A stretch of 64,000 nucleotides of DNA from positions 181,741,001 through 181,805,000 of the forward strand of contig JAUMIR010000001.1 in the NCBI GenBank assembly GCA_030847615.1, read 5' to 3'. Below the pieces are notes generated by a model. The model ran no database searches and was not told the DNA's origin. It saw nothing but the letters and a program-made list of their open reading frames with translations. This DNA comes from Gambelia wislizenii. Its lineage: Eukaryota; Chordata; Lepidosauria; Squamata; Crotaphytidae. This document shows, in pieces, positions 22,307 to 34,966 of the stretch (its first letter is position 1; every line of letters begins with the position of its first letter). A program made the position numbers and the translations under genes.

Positions 22307-23487
22307 ATTGTCATTGAGGGCACCCCAGTCCCATGCTCCTCTTTCCTGCAGCAGCCCTCTAGGCCTCAGTAGATCTACTCCCAGATCATATATTCACATT
22401 TTATATATACATAATGGGCCTGAAGAGTTGTGTGCATATGTTTGAGTGTGCATGAGGAAGTGTGCATGAGACAGACATGGGAGAGGGACGAAAATAAGCT
22501 TCCCCCAATCATCTGTTGTTGCAGATGTTAATAAATAAACATCTGGTGGTGTGGGAGGGGACACTAACAGTGTTAGCAGCGGGGAGAGAACTGACTGACC
22601 ATCCAGGTAAGTATGTGAATGTTTTCTTGGAAGAAGCTGGCACCCCACACCCCTACCCTGTATGGGCTCTGAGGCACTGTTTAGGGGAAGAGTTCACATT
22701 GTCTCTTTTGCAACAGCAATGATCTCCTACTCTCCAGATACCAGTTCTGACCGGATGACCAAATCACCTTATAGACCATTGACATTGGTCCCTATTCCTT
22801 TTGTACTCATGCCATGGCTACAGTGGGGGGCCTACCCAGCAAGATCTTCATGTTTGTTGGAAATTGAAGTCAGCCACCTATAAGACTTAGGTTTGGCCCT
22901 CAGGTTCTCAGAGAAGTGCCTGCATTTTCCAGGTTAATTCCCAACACAACAGTATACCGGCAGTGCTGTGATCATGCTATTCTGGGTTTCATTTGGATAG
23001 GTAGAAGATAATTTTGGCATTTCCACTGGCAGTTCTGGGGTGTCTGATGACTCCTGCCAGAGTCTTTATCTGTGGGTACTCACCATATGTTTTTTGGTGG
23101 AGGTCAGGCCTGGATATAACCCACCAAATGCAAGACTTCAGATGGCAGTCATTTGCTTTGAAATGCTGCTGCACAGGATCTGGATTGTGGCCTTTAATTC
23201 CAAGTGCTTCAACAAGACAAAATATAGGATCAACAGGGAGTGTAGTAACTTCATGGCCCAATGCAGGGTGGAGTGGGAGAAGGTGTTATATTTCAGCAGA
23301 AGGGCACTTTTTAGTCTTGGTGTACAGATGAAGTGGCATTTACCTAGCCAAGGAGAGCTATGATTTGAGGTTTATCTGTACAAAACAGTTATGTCAGGTT
23401 GCTACTACTTTTAATGGCCTTGGCTGCCTCCTAAGGAATCCCTGTATTTTTACTTCAGTGAGGTACTTCAGATTCTCTGCTAGAGAG
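22307..23487. other. Unassigned intergenic DNA
   Basis: No gene or repeat is recognised. Overlapping open frames of 90-107 codons at 22989-23363 on both strands show no domain and no supporting pattern. Confidence 0.45.
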
Positions 23488-24283
23488 TGTTATCCAAATT
23501 GTGTGGGGCCGATGGGACCCATTAGTGACCTCAGAGTTGTAATATTATACTGGAGAATATTAATTAGCTCAAAGGTATGGTTGTGAGAGGTCAGGAAATG
23601 TTGGGATCTTTACACCTGTGTATACCAGTACTCACTGAGGAGACTACAAACCAAAAATAAAATAAAAATGGTTTTATTGAAAAATAATCATGGAACACTC
23701 ACACATGCATTCACATTTACAAGCAATCACACAAGGCTAATGAAGAATTAGAAGGAAGTATTTGGAGAGAACAACAGATTCAGAGGCTACAATTACCTGT
23801 CCAGAGAGCAGAGATTAGTGCAGCATAGAAAGACCCAGACTTCAAGATGAGGGTGGCACAGCAGATGGGCAGAGTAACAGTGTGTGGGAACTGTGCACAC
23901 ATGGCTATGATTTGAGGGTAATATTTACACCCAATATCATACCCTTAAGGGGTGTTTTGAGAGTAAAAACAATGGTTGGGTGAGTTTCTCATAGTTAAGA
24001 CAAAAATTGGTGTTCCAGTCATGGTTTGTTTTGAGAGTATTACTCGCTGCCAGATGGATCCAGGGAAATTAGCACATTCCACTCTAACAACTGTCTAAGG
24101 GGACTTCGGTTAATCTCATCCTGGGCATGTTTGGGTTTGGGGGATTTCCAAGACAACTTTTTAGGTCTTTGGGTGACCTTTACTTGAACCCATGCCTGAC
24201 TTGGTCTACCGTAGACCTTGTGAACTGTCTAATATTGCCAAATTATGAATTAATGGAGGGAGAGGATGTAAGACCAGGTAACA
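23488..24283 (-). mobile_element. Solo LTR, copy A
   Basis: 796 bp, starting TGTTATCC and ending GGTAACA, flanked by AGAG on both sides (23484-23487 and 24284-24287). A 4-bp duplication fits Gypsy-type or class I ERV-type LTR elements. AATAAA on the minus strand (23673-23678) would act as the poly(A) signal, so the LTR is likely in minus orientation. Two more copies lie at 30301-31216 and 62070 onward. There is no internal coding region and no partner LTR, so this is a solo LTR. Confidence 0.8.
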
Positions 24284-26924
24284 AGAGCACTAGTGTGCTG
24301 TCATGAACTACAGTTCCCATGACACCTTGGGCCTAAAAAGAATGATTGAGGACTAAATCACTGTTCAGAAAAGTAGTAGAAAATAGTTCAGAAGAGTTAG
24401 GGTTGTTATATGTCCCAGAAAACCAGGAAAATCCTGGAATAAAGGGTCTACAAATTGTCCCATTGGGCTGGGCTGTTTGAAGCAGAAGATCCCAGATTCC
24501 TCCAGCTCTGGAGGAAAGAGAGTCTTTCTTCCCTCCAGAGCTGGAGGAATCTGGGATCTGTCTGTTGCTTCAAGCAGCCCAGCCCAACAGTCTGGTGTAG
24601 TGAGGGTGGGAGGGTGGTCCTCCCTGCATGGCAGTTTTTTTGAGGCTGGCACTCCCTCCTGCCCCACATGCCTGCTTCCTTTCCCACATGCCTGCACACC
24701 CCTGCTCCCTTGGGTGCTTCCTGTGCTGAGTCACAGTGAGTTTTTGGGTGCCCTCCTTGTGGGGATAGGGGGAAAGAAGAGGGCTCTCCCCCATGGATGT
24801 TCTGGGTGCCCTCTTCATGGGGTTGGGTAGAGAGAAGAGGGCTCCCTCCTCTCTGCCCCCCCCCCCGGAGCTCTCCCAGTTTTGTGGTAGATTGTACTAG
24901 AGATATGTAGCAGACCAAACTGTACATCCAAGGATTCCTTAGGGTGTAACCATGATTGTTAACATATTACCAGGTAGGACTTCAGAGCACATGAGCGGAC
25001 TCATACATGTTCTGAATATATGTGCCTACAATGGATCTTGTGAATTTAGCCAACAGCACATCTTAGGCAAATTAGGACTTTATCACACAAGCTTCACTCC
25101 CACTAAAATAGCATTTTCCCCCAAAAGTGCTATGCAGTCAGGACTGCTCTCTTCCCTATCACACCTTTCTAACCTTTCTGGCATTACAGCTTTGTTCACA
25201 CCAAAACCTTATCATATGCAGCATTTGGCATTGCCCAACCAGTACTGCCCGCTTTCCTTGTTTGGCACACACAGAGATCCCCCCCCCAACCAAGAAATAT
25301 CAGGGAAAAGCAGTCTTACATTTTAAAAGGGATTTTTCCCCCTTGTGTGTGAGGGGGAAACTTCCTGATTAAGGACAGACTTGATTAATCATTGGCAGAT
25401 GAAAGTGATCAGGTAAAGTAGTGATTAATTTGTCAGTGATTGATCATTTCTGCTCAGTCAGGAAAATGAAATAAATGTAGCTTTAACTGTAAGACTCTTT
25501 TCTTCTCACATTTCCAGGTGTCTCTCTGTGTGTGGAGGGGTGTCAGATGGAGGGAGATGGGGAGGGAGAGAGAGGGGGTGGGTGGAGACTCAGGAACTGG
25601 GATACTCTGCTGGAAAAGGAGGTGAGGGTAGTAAGCCAAGTTTTCCCTTCTCAGCAGTTCTGATAAGCCCCAGTTTGTGTGTGTGTGTGTGTGGGGTGTT
25701 ATTTGCCACTGGATTTTTCAGTAGAGAAAAAAAAAATTTAAAAGTAAAAGGAAATCAAATGGAAATGTCTACCCCTTCTCCTCCCCCCCCCATCACTGAT
25801 AAGCAAAAGGGAACTAAGCCACACCTAAAGTCTACCCACTGACCACCCAAAATTGGCATTAAAGCACAACTGAAATATCACATTACAAATGGTAGCAGAA
25901 CAGTTGTGGGAGGTCATTAACAGAAGGGGTTTGTGTGTGTGTGTGTGTTTGCATAAGTGAAAAGAAATGCTTTTCAAACAGTCTCCCAGCAGGAGAATAA
26001 CAGAGGAGGGTTGATGTCATGTAATAAACCCCAACCAAAGACACAATTGTCCTGTTCCTTTTGCAATTTACTGCCTCAATAACCCACATTCACACACAAA
26101 AGGGGAATTTTACTGAACATACAGCAATCAAGAGTTGCATTGGGGAATTATGGTAGAGTTTCATAACAGTGCATGTAAAATACAACACCTTTCCTTTAGG
26201 ATGGGGAGATACTAACTCAAAATGATCAAACTTGCAAGATTGTGCGAGTTTGGAATTAGTAAGCAATGTGAAGCTATAAGGGTGTTAAGCTGAGAGAGAA
26301 AAAAATTCAAAAGTAAGAACAATATAATATTTTCCTTAATACACACACACACACACACACACGAGTGGTGGGGGATCAGTTTGAGGGAGCTGCCATGTGC
26401 AGGGAAAACCAAAGTGCTGCAGCCTCTCCTACTTCTACTTCATTATTTATTTATTTGTTTGGCCATCTTGACTATTTTTGATGTTAAAGTAGGCTGCACA
26501 TGCCCCAGTTTTCTTCTGTGAAATGTTGGAGGGTATGTTTTAAGCATACTCCAGAATAAAGTTATCCACCTTACAAAGTTGTTATGAAACTGCTGGGTAA
26601 ACACACATGATCTTAGGAGTTAAACAGAAGTGTGTACTTCATCCAGTATGTTTAAGAACTGGAGGCCTATATATGCAAATTAAATGTGAACTTCTCCTGT
26701 ACCAGTGTATAGTGCTGAAAACCAGGCTGTACAATCATGGCATTGTGTTCTTTTATCTCCCTCCTTCTGGGAGGTTGTAGACTTATTAGGTGTGTAAGAT
26801 TCGGGTTACCTGTTCATAGGGATTAGAATGTGGAATTCCCTCTCCTGGTTCATTTTAGATGCCAATTATTGATTTGAAAAATGGTTTGATTTGGGGAAAA
26901 CATCAAGGATTTCTGTGAAACAAA
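24284..26924. other. Unassigned DNA with a foldback and GC-rich repeats
   Basis: A foldback lies at 24463-24587: arms of about 50 bp, with TTGGGCTGGGCTG and CCAGATTCCTCCAGCTC inverted around a short centre. A direct repeat of about 46 bp (GGGTGCCCTC... to AAGAGGGCTC) is at 24744-24790 and 24808-24850. GT/AC runs lie near 25676, 25931 and 26341. No gene is recognised. Confidence 0.55.
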
Positions 26925-27479
26925 GGGCTCATCTTCACCTGCTGAGATAACCTGGCGGCATCTCAGAGTACTCTGGCCCCACAGCTGCCCTGGATTCCAG
27001 GATGAGAACGGGCAGCTGTCCCCACATGTATCCTACTGAATTGCCCGGTTCTGCCACTGCTGCTGGTGTACATCACATTCCCTGCGGCCAGAAATGAAGT
27101 GCTCAGCATGGATTACATGCCGGGGGGCTTATTCTGACCTCAGAGGATACAACATGCACAAGTAGAGTTAGGGGCAGCGGTGCCAGCCCTGGCGCCAGCT
27201 GATACAGCAGGATGCATGTGAGGACAGCTTCCTGTTCTCAGTGTGGAGTGCTCTGGATTTTCCTGTAAGAGCCAGAGTAAACCGGGAGTTTTTTAAAAAA
27301 TGCATTTTAAGGCATGTGTGTGTGTTGGGGGGGGGAGGAGTTAAACTGTTTTGAGGACTGAACTGGCCAGAAGTCATGAGGATAGTTCAGTTCATATTTG
27401 GGATTTTGACCCAGAGTTGTCTAGACAGATCCCCCAGGAAAGCCCCAAAATGTTTTGTTAGGCTTGTGTAGACAAGCCC
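26925..27479. mobile_element. Possible non-autonomous transposon, GGGCTCATCTTCAC ends, TSD AAA
   Basis: 555 bp. Left end GGGCTCATCTTCACC, right end the inverse of GGGCTTGTCTACACAAGCC. It is flanked by AAA at 26922-26924 and 27480-27482. The inner sequence is not clearly palindromic. An alternative is two unrelated ends. Confidence 0.45.
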
Positions 27480-27506
27480 AAAGACTTCACATATGCACAG
27501 AAACCT

Positions 27507-27538
27507 ACACACACACACACACACATACACACACACAC
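27507..27538. repeat. (AC)n microsatellite
   Basis: An AC run interrupted once by AT. Confidence 0.95.
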
Positions 27539-27802
27539 CAAATAATATGCCAGTCCTGTTTCTTGTTTGTTTTGTTTTCAAAAAGCTATATTGTTGTTTC
27601 ATAGTTTAGTAACTCAACACATTTTTAAATGTTCTCTTCCTGTGTGGACCAATTCAGAGCTAGCCCACCCCAACTCAAGTCCAAAACCTGAATCAAGACT
27701 TGGAAATCCAGTTTTTTGTGCATCCTATTAACAATCATTGAAAATGTAAAACTAGCTATAATTTTATTCTCTTATCACAATTCAATGAAATATGCAGGTA
27801 TA

Positions 27803-28401
27803 GGAGATTATCAGACGGGGACAAAAATAGCGTCCCCATCTTGCTATCTCCTCTCCCAACCCCCTCCCAACCCCATCCTAGCAAAAGAATGAAAGGTTTT
27901 GCACTTACCTTTAATCGAGCACCTTGTCTCCCCCTCGGAAGCCTCAGAATGAATGCAGCTCTCCAGAGCTACATTGACTTCCTTGTTTGAAATCCTTACA
28001 AGAGGACGAGTGTGCAGGAAATTCAAACTTAAAAAGTAAAACTCAAAAAATTACAGCAAGCAGGAAAACACACTTTAAAAAACCCAAGTAACCCAGGGAG
28101 GGGAAAAAGGGGTGTCACCTGGATGTCCCAATCGCCCCCGGAAGTGTTCTGGAATTGACCTCCCACTGCGGCTGGCATCACGCCAGCATAACGGGGCACC
28201 TTTTTGCTCGCCCATCGTTCTGTGAGAGGAACAGAATGGGCAATCTATTCATGGCTTAAGCTGTGACTAAGAAGAAACGAGGGCAAAACGGGGCCAGCAC
28301 AGGAGCATAACAGGATGAGAATGATGTCGTCTGAAAGGTAAACCCTTTGGGGATCTCCTGCCATTTGTGTAATGCCATATTAAGGGTGTCTGGTAATCTC
28401 C
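27803..28401. mobile_element. Possible longer member of the GGAGATT family
   Basis: Left end GGAGATTATCAGACGGGG, right end the inverse of GGAGATTACCAGACACCC, 599 bp apart. The flanks are ATA and TTA, which differ at one base, so a 3-bp duplication is not proven. The interior is not palindromic and no transposase frame is visible. Confidence 0.45.
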
Positions 28402-30300
28402 TTAGTAACCTCTTAGGTTGGCTGAATCTAGTAGCATTCCTAGTAGGGGTGTAAGTAGTAGCAAATGCAAGCAACCTTAATCCAGGATTTGAGAGATGGA
28501 TCAAAATAAAAAGAACACTGCTCACAGGTTGTTATGAGGGAGCTAAGCAAGGCTTTGTTCACTGTTCCTGTAAACCACCTCTGCCTCCTCTTCCTTCTGT
28601 CTGAAAACAAAGAAACTTATATTTTGGCAGGAAATGAAAAAGGTAGTAGTGGCTTCAGCTGCTCCAGCCATCAATATAGCCTCTGTTCACTCTGGGAACT
28701 AGACATGAACTACATGTTCCAATGTGAGAAAATGTCATTCTGTGCTTGATTCCATCTGAGAGAGAATGGGTTTTTCAGATTTTCACACAAGATTATTTTT
28801 TCAGATGAGCTGCATGAAAGTGAGGTGGACCTCACCAACTCATGTATGAACTGGCTTGAATATAACAGAAAACTCTGTTGGGGTAAGATAGGTCACTTTT
28901 AGGTCCAAGTTAAACAGGACAAACACTTCTTTGAGGCCACAACCAAAAGTTATTTAAGTATATTCATAGTTTAATGCACTTTTAGGTCCAGTTTACCTAC
29001 GTCTTGATGTCAACTAGAGTTCCTAAATTTCTGATAGCTTGTAAAATAAGTAATTGAAAGCTTATGTGCTATCCAGACCCCGCCCCCCATTAATTTAGAC
29101 TATTTGACTTGTACATGCATATTCTGGTTCTGTTTTGTGCACAATTCGGCTCTATCTTTTAAGAAACCCATATTGTTGCTCAATGTGTACAAATGATTAT
29201 AGTCTAAAGGCTTCTATTTACAGTCAACTAGGACAGCTGTTTTCATGCATGCACCATGTTCTGTACAAGAGCAAAGCTGAGCCATTGAACATCTGTGTTT
29301 GGTAGAAGCCAGAATGAGTAGAGAGTTGTAGGTGGAAAAACATGTTTCTAGACTCCTTACCTTTTCCATTCTTTACCAACCCATGGATTTTGCTCTAAAT
29401 GAAATGAAGACAATTAGAGCTGCAGAGGTTAAGAGGCTAGCATGCGTTCTGTTGCACGTTCAGTCAATAAATATTCATATTCCTCAAGGCTAGTTGCTTT
29501 AAAAATCTCTTTGATTCCTTATCCTGAAATAGATTGGATGTTGGGTGATATTTGGTGAACCAGCTGAATGTGTTTACTTAGTTTGTAGTACACTAAGGTG
29601 TTTGCTTGTTTACCAAATACAAACACTCGGGTATTTTGTAGGAAATATAATTTCTTTTAAAATGGGGGGGTGTTATTTGATAAACACAACTATTAGGCAA
29701 TCTTTAAATTATTTTGTATACATATTATTGTTTTCTCCAGTCTGAGCAGCACTATGGTATTGAAGGTCTATTAAGAAATAGTCTATCCATAGATCAATTG
29801 ATCTATCAAGTTCATAAATAAACTATATTTTTAACAGACACGTTTTGCTTTTTGCTTAAACCAGAGGAACAATTCATTTCAAATGTGTAAGATGAGCAAT
29901 CAGATATTAGTGTTTAACTTGGAATCAATATTTTTCAGGTGAGGGCTGGGCTGCCTACCTTTCTATTATCAACATTTAAAATGGGCTCATGTAGCATCAC
30001 AAGTCTCCTAGCTGTGACATGACTTCCAGTAAGCCAAAGTCATTCCCATTCCACCCCTATCTCACTGGCTAGTTGTGTGGGTTTGGTTGAATGCATGGAA
30101 CATCATCATGCCAGTGTCCCAGAGTGTCCAGAAGGCTTCCCTTGAATTTACACCCCTCCTAGTCTGCACTGTGCCAGCCAACAGAGGAAACCAGCCAAGC
30201 TTGACTTACTTCATTCCATGTGATGCCTATAAAGTATCACAAGCCTTGTATCTGAACTATAAAATTATATCACTTTGATGCCACTGTTTGTTACAGTCTG
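28402..30300. other. Unassigned intergenic DNA
   Basis: No gene, repeat family or microsatellite of note is recognised before solo LTR copy B. Confidence 0.5.
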
Positions 30301-31216
30301 TGTTACCCTAATTGCATGGGGGTCTGTGAAGAACCCACTTGTGTCCAGATAGTAATATGGGGAATTTTAATTAACTCAATATGGCAATGAGAGGCAGGGT
30401 AACTAAGGGACTTTTTGACCTATGTACTAACTGATGAAACTCACAGCCAGGAAATAAAATAAAATGGTTCTCATTGAAAAATAATCTTGGAAGCATTCAC
30501 ACCAACACTCAGACTTCAAGCAATCACACAAGGCTGTTGAAGAATGTAGGAAGTACTGGGATAGATGAATACAGTTTGGGATGATGGGCTATACTATACC
30601 TGTCTGAAGAGCAGAAATTCATGTAGTGGAAGATACTCAGATGGAGCTCTGAACATTGTACATTGGACAGACAAAGTGACAAGATGCAGGAAGCATCTTT
30701 GACTATGTTTTGGGGTGATATTTATATCCAATATTTACCCTTAAGGGGTGTTTTGAGTAGAATACAATGTTAGAAGAGTTTCCCACAATTAGACAGTGGA
30801 AACTCCAGTTATGTTAAAGGTCACTAATGGCTGAGATATTAAGACTGATAGGCATCAGGTAACCTTCTGTTGTCAAGGAGAGGAGTGCAAAGGAAAACCC
30901 ATTCCAAAGTAATGAGTTTTCCAGCCACTTGATTGAATTAGTGAATGACTCACTTCAAGGTGCATCCAGGAGAATTAGCACATTCCACCCCAACTACCCA
31001 TCTGAGGGTGGTCTGCATAACTGCTACCTGAGTGTGTCTTTTTGGGAATTTGGAAAGACCTCTTCTTTAGGTTTTGATCAAACTTTAGCTGAATCCCTAT
31101 TTTTGGGGAAGACCAGGTCGTCTACTAAGCTCGTGAAGCATCAATAAATAAGCCAATTTATAAAATATAGCCAATTGATGAATTATTGAAAGGGCAGGGT
31201 GTCAGGGCAGGTAACA
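30301..31216 (-). mobile_element. Solo LTR, copy B
   Basis: 916 bp, starting TGTTACCCTA and ending CAGGTAACA, flanked by TCTG on both sides (30297-30300 and 31217-31220). It shares with copy A the stretch around AAGCAATCACACAAGGCT, the AATAAAATGGTT region and the final GGTAACA. Since its 4-bp duplication differs from that of copy A, the two are separate insertions. Confidence 0.8.
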
Positions 31217-33585
31217 TCTGTACAACACTCCTGCCAAGATGTGTATGTTCTAACCTCTTTGACTGTCAGGCTAAGGACAGCAAGGGTTAGCTTGAAAAGC
31301 CTCTCCAGTACAATCCTATAGATGGCACCTGTAGTGAATTCCGTTATTGACATCACCAGGTCTGCTAAGTAACTCATTAAATATTGGGACACAACTGAAT
31401 ATCCCCAGACAAAATTCTGTCTTACCCAGAATGTGGCCCTTCAACTGATGTTATAGACAAGAAATGCCATTGATAGAAATTGTCACCTCTGGGGGAAGTG
31501 TGATCAATTTAACACATCTGTGATGTCTTTTATAAGTGGATGCTGGTCTGGAACATTACCACGTTTTGTTAATGAATTACCAGGTAATGCCTCTCAGAAA
31601 GTCCAGATGGACACCCTTTTTTGAAGAAACTCCTTTGTTTTAGAGAACTTCCTGATGCATGGTAGTTCATTATCTGTGAGTATGTGCATGCAGGTGTGCA
31701 GATGTACTTCAAGCTTCAACCAAGTGCAACAAGAAGAAGGTTCTGGAGGCTTCTTCCTGAAATCACTGGCAAAGTTCTGCTCTTCTCTTAGTGAAATACT
31801 GCCTAGCCTAGGCTTTGCTCCTTTTACCTGAAATCACTCTTTCAGACCCCCAGAATCTGGGATTTGGGGAAGAGAATATGGTTAGCTCACACTCACCTAC
31901 CCATAGGTGTATAGATGGAGGTTGTTTCAAATGGGGCACAAATGACCTTCTAGAATTCTGCACTTAAAATGTATGTGTGAGAAGAGGGGAGACTTTACAA
32001 GCATTTTTTCAGGGTTGGGCTCACAGTTAGATCTGGCAGTACCATTCACTTCTTTATTATTCTTCTAAAGCATTCATTGTTGTGTTGTGGTTTATTGATA
32101 ATGCAAGTGAAAACTGCACCAACTTTGATGGCTGGCAGCCTGTCCCCTATTGTGGGACAATGGCTTGCTCCTATCATCATTCAGGAGACATGGATGGAAA
32201 AATAGCAGAGACAGAGCGAGCGAGGGGGGGTGTCTGAGAAATGTTAGATTGAGTCTCAATGTTTTGATACATGAACATTAAAGGGTAGAGAATGCCTCTC
32301 ACCATCTACTTTCATAATACATGTGGAGAAAGATTCTAATATGCAGAAATGTAAAAAAAAACTTGCAAAATTTCTTGTCTTTGATGAGAAAATATGTCTT
32401 GACATAACAAGAGACTGCCAAGAACTGCTGTGAAATTTTTCCACATTTTGAGAATTTGGTGGGGGAGGAGTCATTAAAATGGGCAAAGATCCATGATTTG
32501 TGCATAAAGTGGCATCTTTTATGCAAAAATAAATTGTTGGGTGTGTGTGGAAACTTTATTTACTTATTTATTTTACAAAAAGTCCCAAAATCTGGGGTGG
32601 GGAGACTATCTGAAAACATGCAAACCCTCTCATAATTTCACCCAGCAGAGAGAAAGGTTTTGAAATGCTCCATTATTGTGGGAAAGAAGAGCAAAATAAA
32701 TAAAGGTTTATATCCTTACTAAGATCTGACATTGTTTGATATGTATGAAATCTAAAACTTACTTCTACTTTCTGAGCGCAACTCTGTACCTGGACAGCAC
32801 TGGCGAATCAGTAATTTCTGTATATATGCTTTTGGTACAATACAGCTGGTGAATCCTTCTGGAAAAATCTTCTGCTTACTTGTATAGGCCTTTCTCTTGT
32901 TCTTGTCTTGTCCAGTTTTAGTTATGCATCTTTGTAATTCTTCACATAAATGAACTGCCACAGCATGGACAGAATTCAAAGTAACATGTAGTCAGAGTCT
33001 AATTTAATGCCTGGTATACTCTAAGGTTTTCACCATTCAGAATGCATTAAACGCAGTAATGCAATGTGACAAACAGATATGTGATTAGTTTGACACTGTG
33101 ACATGATACATTGCTCTCTCTCTCTCTCTTTTTAAAAAGTAAAAACAAATTGGAAAAACTGTAAAAATCATTTTAAGGACTAGTTTAAAAATATCTGTAT
33201 TAAACAAATATTTAAAATGTGTAATGTTTTATACAAAGAGGCCAAAATACATTAGATAGGTCAGAGGATTGAGTTTTGTTGTTTGTAGCTTTGTAAATTA
33301 TGACTGAATTGGACATCAGAAATGATGAAAACCTTTGTTTTATGCTGAAAATCAAAGGCATTTTGAAACTTATTTCTATGCTCCCATTCAGAAATGGATC
33401 TCTTACTTAAGCAGGCATACACATATACTCTGTCTCACCAGTGTAGTGAACAAACATTTAATAAAAGCAATGTAAAATGGCAACACACACACACAAACAA
33501 TAGCAGATATGAAAGCAGAAATGTAATAATAATAAACCACTGTTAAAACAACCATAAATAAGCCTCAGACGCCAGTTTAGAAATA
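31217..33585. other. Unassigned intergenic DNA
   Basis: AT-rich sequence with no recognised gene or repeat family. A CT run lies near 33113-33130. Confidence 0.5.
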
Positions 33586-33650
33586 CAGTAGGACCCCTAT
33601 ATCCATGGGGGATTGGTTCCAGGCCCCCCCACAGATAATAGCATCCTGTG
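33586..33650. mobile_element. Tigger-like MITE, one end only
   Basis: Begins CAGTAGGACCCCTATATCCA after TA and continues with GGGGGATTGGTTCCAGGCCC, as in Tigger-type ends. No matching right end is found. Confidence 0.55.
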
Positions 33651-33727
33651 GGGACAAAATAAAGAAGCAATAAAGCAATAAATAACATTTATAAAGCAAT
33701 AAATAAAGCAATAAATAATCTTTTACG

Positions 33728-33762
33728 TTATGTAGATTATGTGTCAGACATAATCTACATAA
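33728..33762. repeat. Perfect 15-bp hairpin
   Basis: TTATGTAGATTATGT, a 5-base loop, and the exact inverse. The stem can extend outward by one G-U and one C-G pair. AT-rich (AATAAAGC)-like repeats precede it. Confidence 0.8.
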
Positions 33763-33869
33763 TGTTAGATTAAGCTAGCAAAGGAAAAATAAGGACTATT
33801 AAAAAAAGTGTCAAAATATTTATCTGGAAAGCAAACATCAAAATAAGGACAAAGGGGAATGCTGAAAAT

Positions 33870-34966
33870 TATGTGCATCCACCCTCCCCACAAACCTTTG
33901 AAATCAGTGGATTCCTGAAACATTCCATCCTCACCAGAAGAAAAAGGTCCAATAAATTCCTCACTTGCCTTGGTGACAATTTCTTCCTGATTCTAACCAA
34001 CAGTTATGAACTGGTAAATGGTATGGAAGTAGTGGGATCTTTGGGTGGATGTAGGATATTTGTATAAAGGATTTCTCCTAGGAGTTGTTATACAGGGCAA
34101 AGGGGAAGGTAAATGTAGTCAAATATGTACTCTGGATGATAAGAAAGCCCATTTCAATAAGCTTAAGGAAATAATGCATGTCATGGTTAGAAATACTCAA
34201 ACAAAATGGAGCTCATGATGTGAGTTTCTTAAAGAGGAGATACTGAAAGCAAAATCACAAACATTCAAATTACAACATGGGATGCATTCAAGGAAACCAG
34301 CTATCATAGGTTTCATAAAAACAAGTCATGCCAGACCAATCTCTGCCTCTGAGTCTCTCTCTCTCTCTCTCTCTCTCCAGCTCAGATAGAATTATGAATC
34401 CAGTAGATTGGGGGAAGGCCATGGATATAGTATGTCTTGATTCCAGTAAGGCTTTTCAAAATTTCCCTAGAATACTCTTGCATAAAAGATAGTGAAATGT
34501 GGGCTGGATGATGCCATTGTTAGGTGGATTGTTAATAGGTTGATGAACTGAATCTAAAGAGGGCTCCCCAATACTTCCTTCATCATTTTGGAAAGAAGTG
34601 GCAAATGGTGTGCTTCACAGTTCTGTCCTGGGACCACCACTGTTGAACTTTATAAATGCCTTTGAGGTAGGAATAGAAGGGATGTTCATCAAACTGACAG
34701 GTTTTCTGCTGCTCCAGAGGCTAGGACAGGAACCAATGGAATCAAATGACAGGAGAAGCAAGTCCACTTGAATTCCAACCAGAACTTCCTGATGGCAAGA
34801 CCTGTTCAACAGTGGAATTGGACTGCTTCGTGAACTCTCTTTACAAGCAGAGATTGGATGGCCATCTCTCAGGAGTCCTTTAGCTTTGCATTCCTGCATG
34901 ACAGATGTTGGACTAGATGGCCCTTGTCATCACCTCCAGCCCTAGTGTTTGATGACCCTGTGATTC
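33870..34966 (+). mobile_element. Old CR1 with internal deletions
   Basis: Diverged segments follow the CR1 order. These are the endonuclease part (NKFLTCLGDNFF, ILTNSYELVNGMEVVGSLGG), an RT start near 34305 (GFHKNKSCQTN-like), and the DSSKAF-like palm near 34440. Then come PQ..SVLGPPL-like sequence near 34610 and the CR1 C-terminal and 3' UTR from about 34700. It ends in GATGACCCTGTGATTCTA. Parts between these blocks are missing, and a CT run interrupts it at 34354-34377. Confidence 0.7.
34354..34377. repeat. (CT)n microsatellite inside old CR1
   Basis: A CT dinucleotide run within the decayed reverse transcriptase region. Confidence 0.9.

Noticed and set aside
22989..23363. Overlapping open frames of 90-107 codons on both strands
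   Set aside because: No domain, no repeat match and no splice or codon signal that favours one strand.
23488..31216. A single provirus bounded by the LTRs at 23488 and 30301
   Set aside because: Each LTR has its own exact 4-bp duplication and no gag, pol or env frame lies between them.
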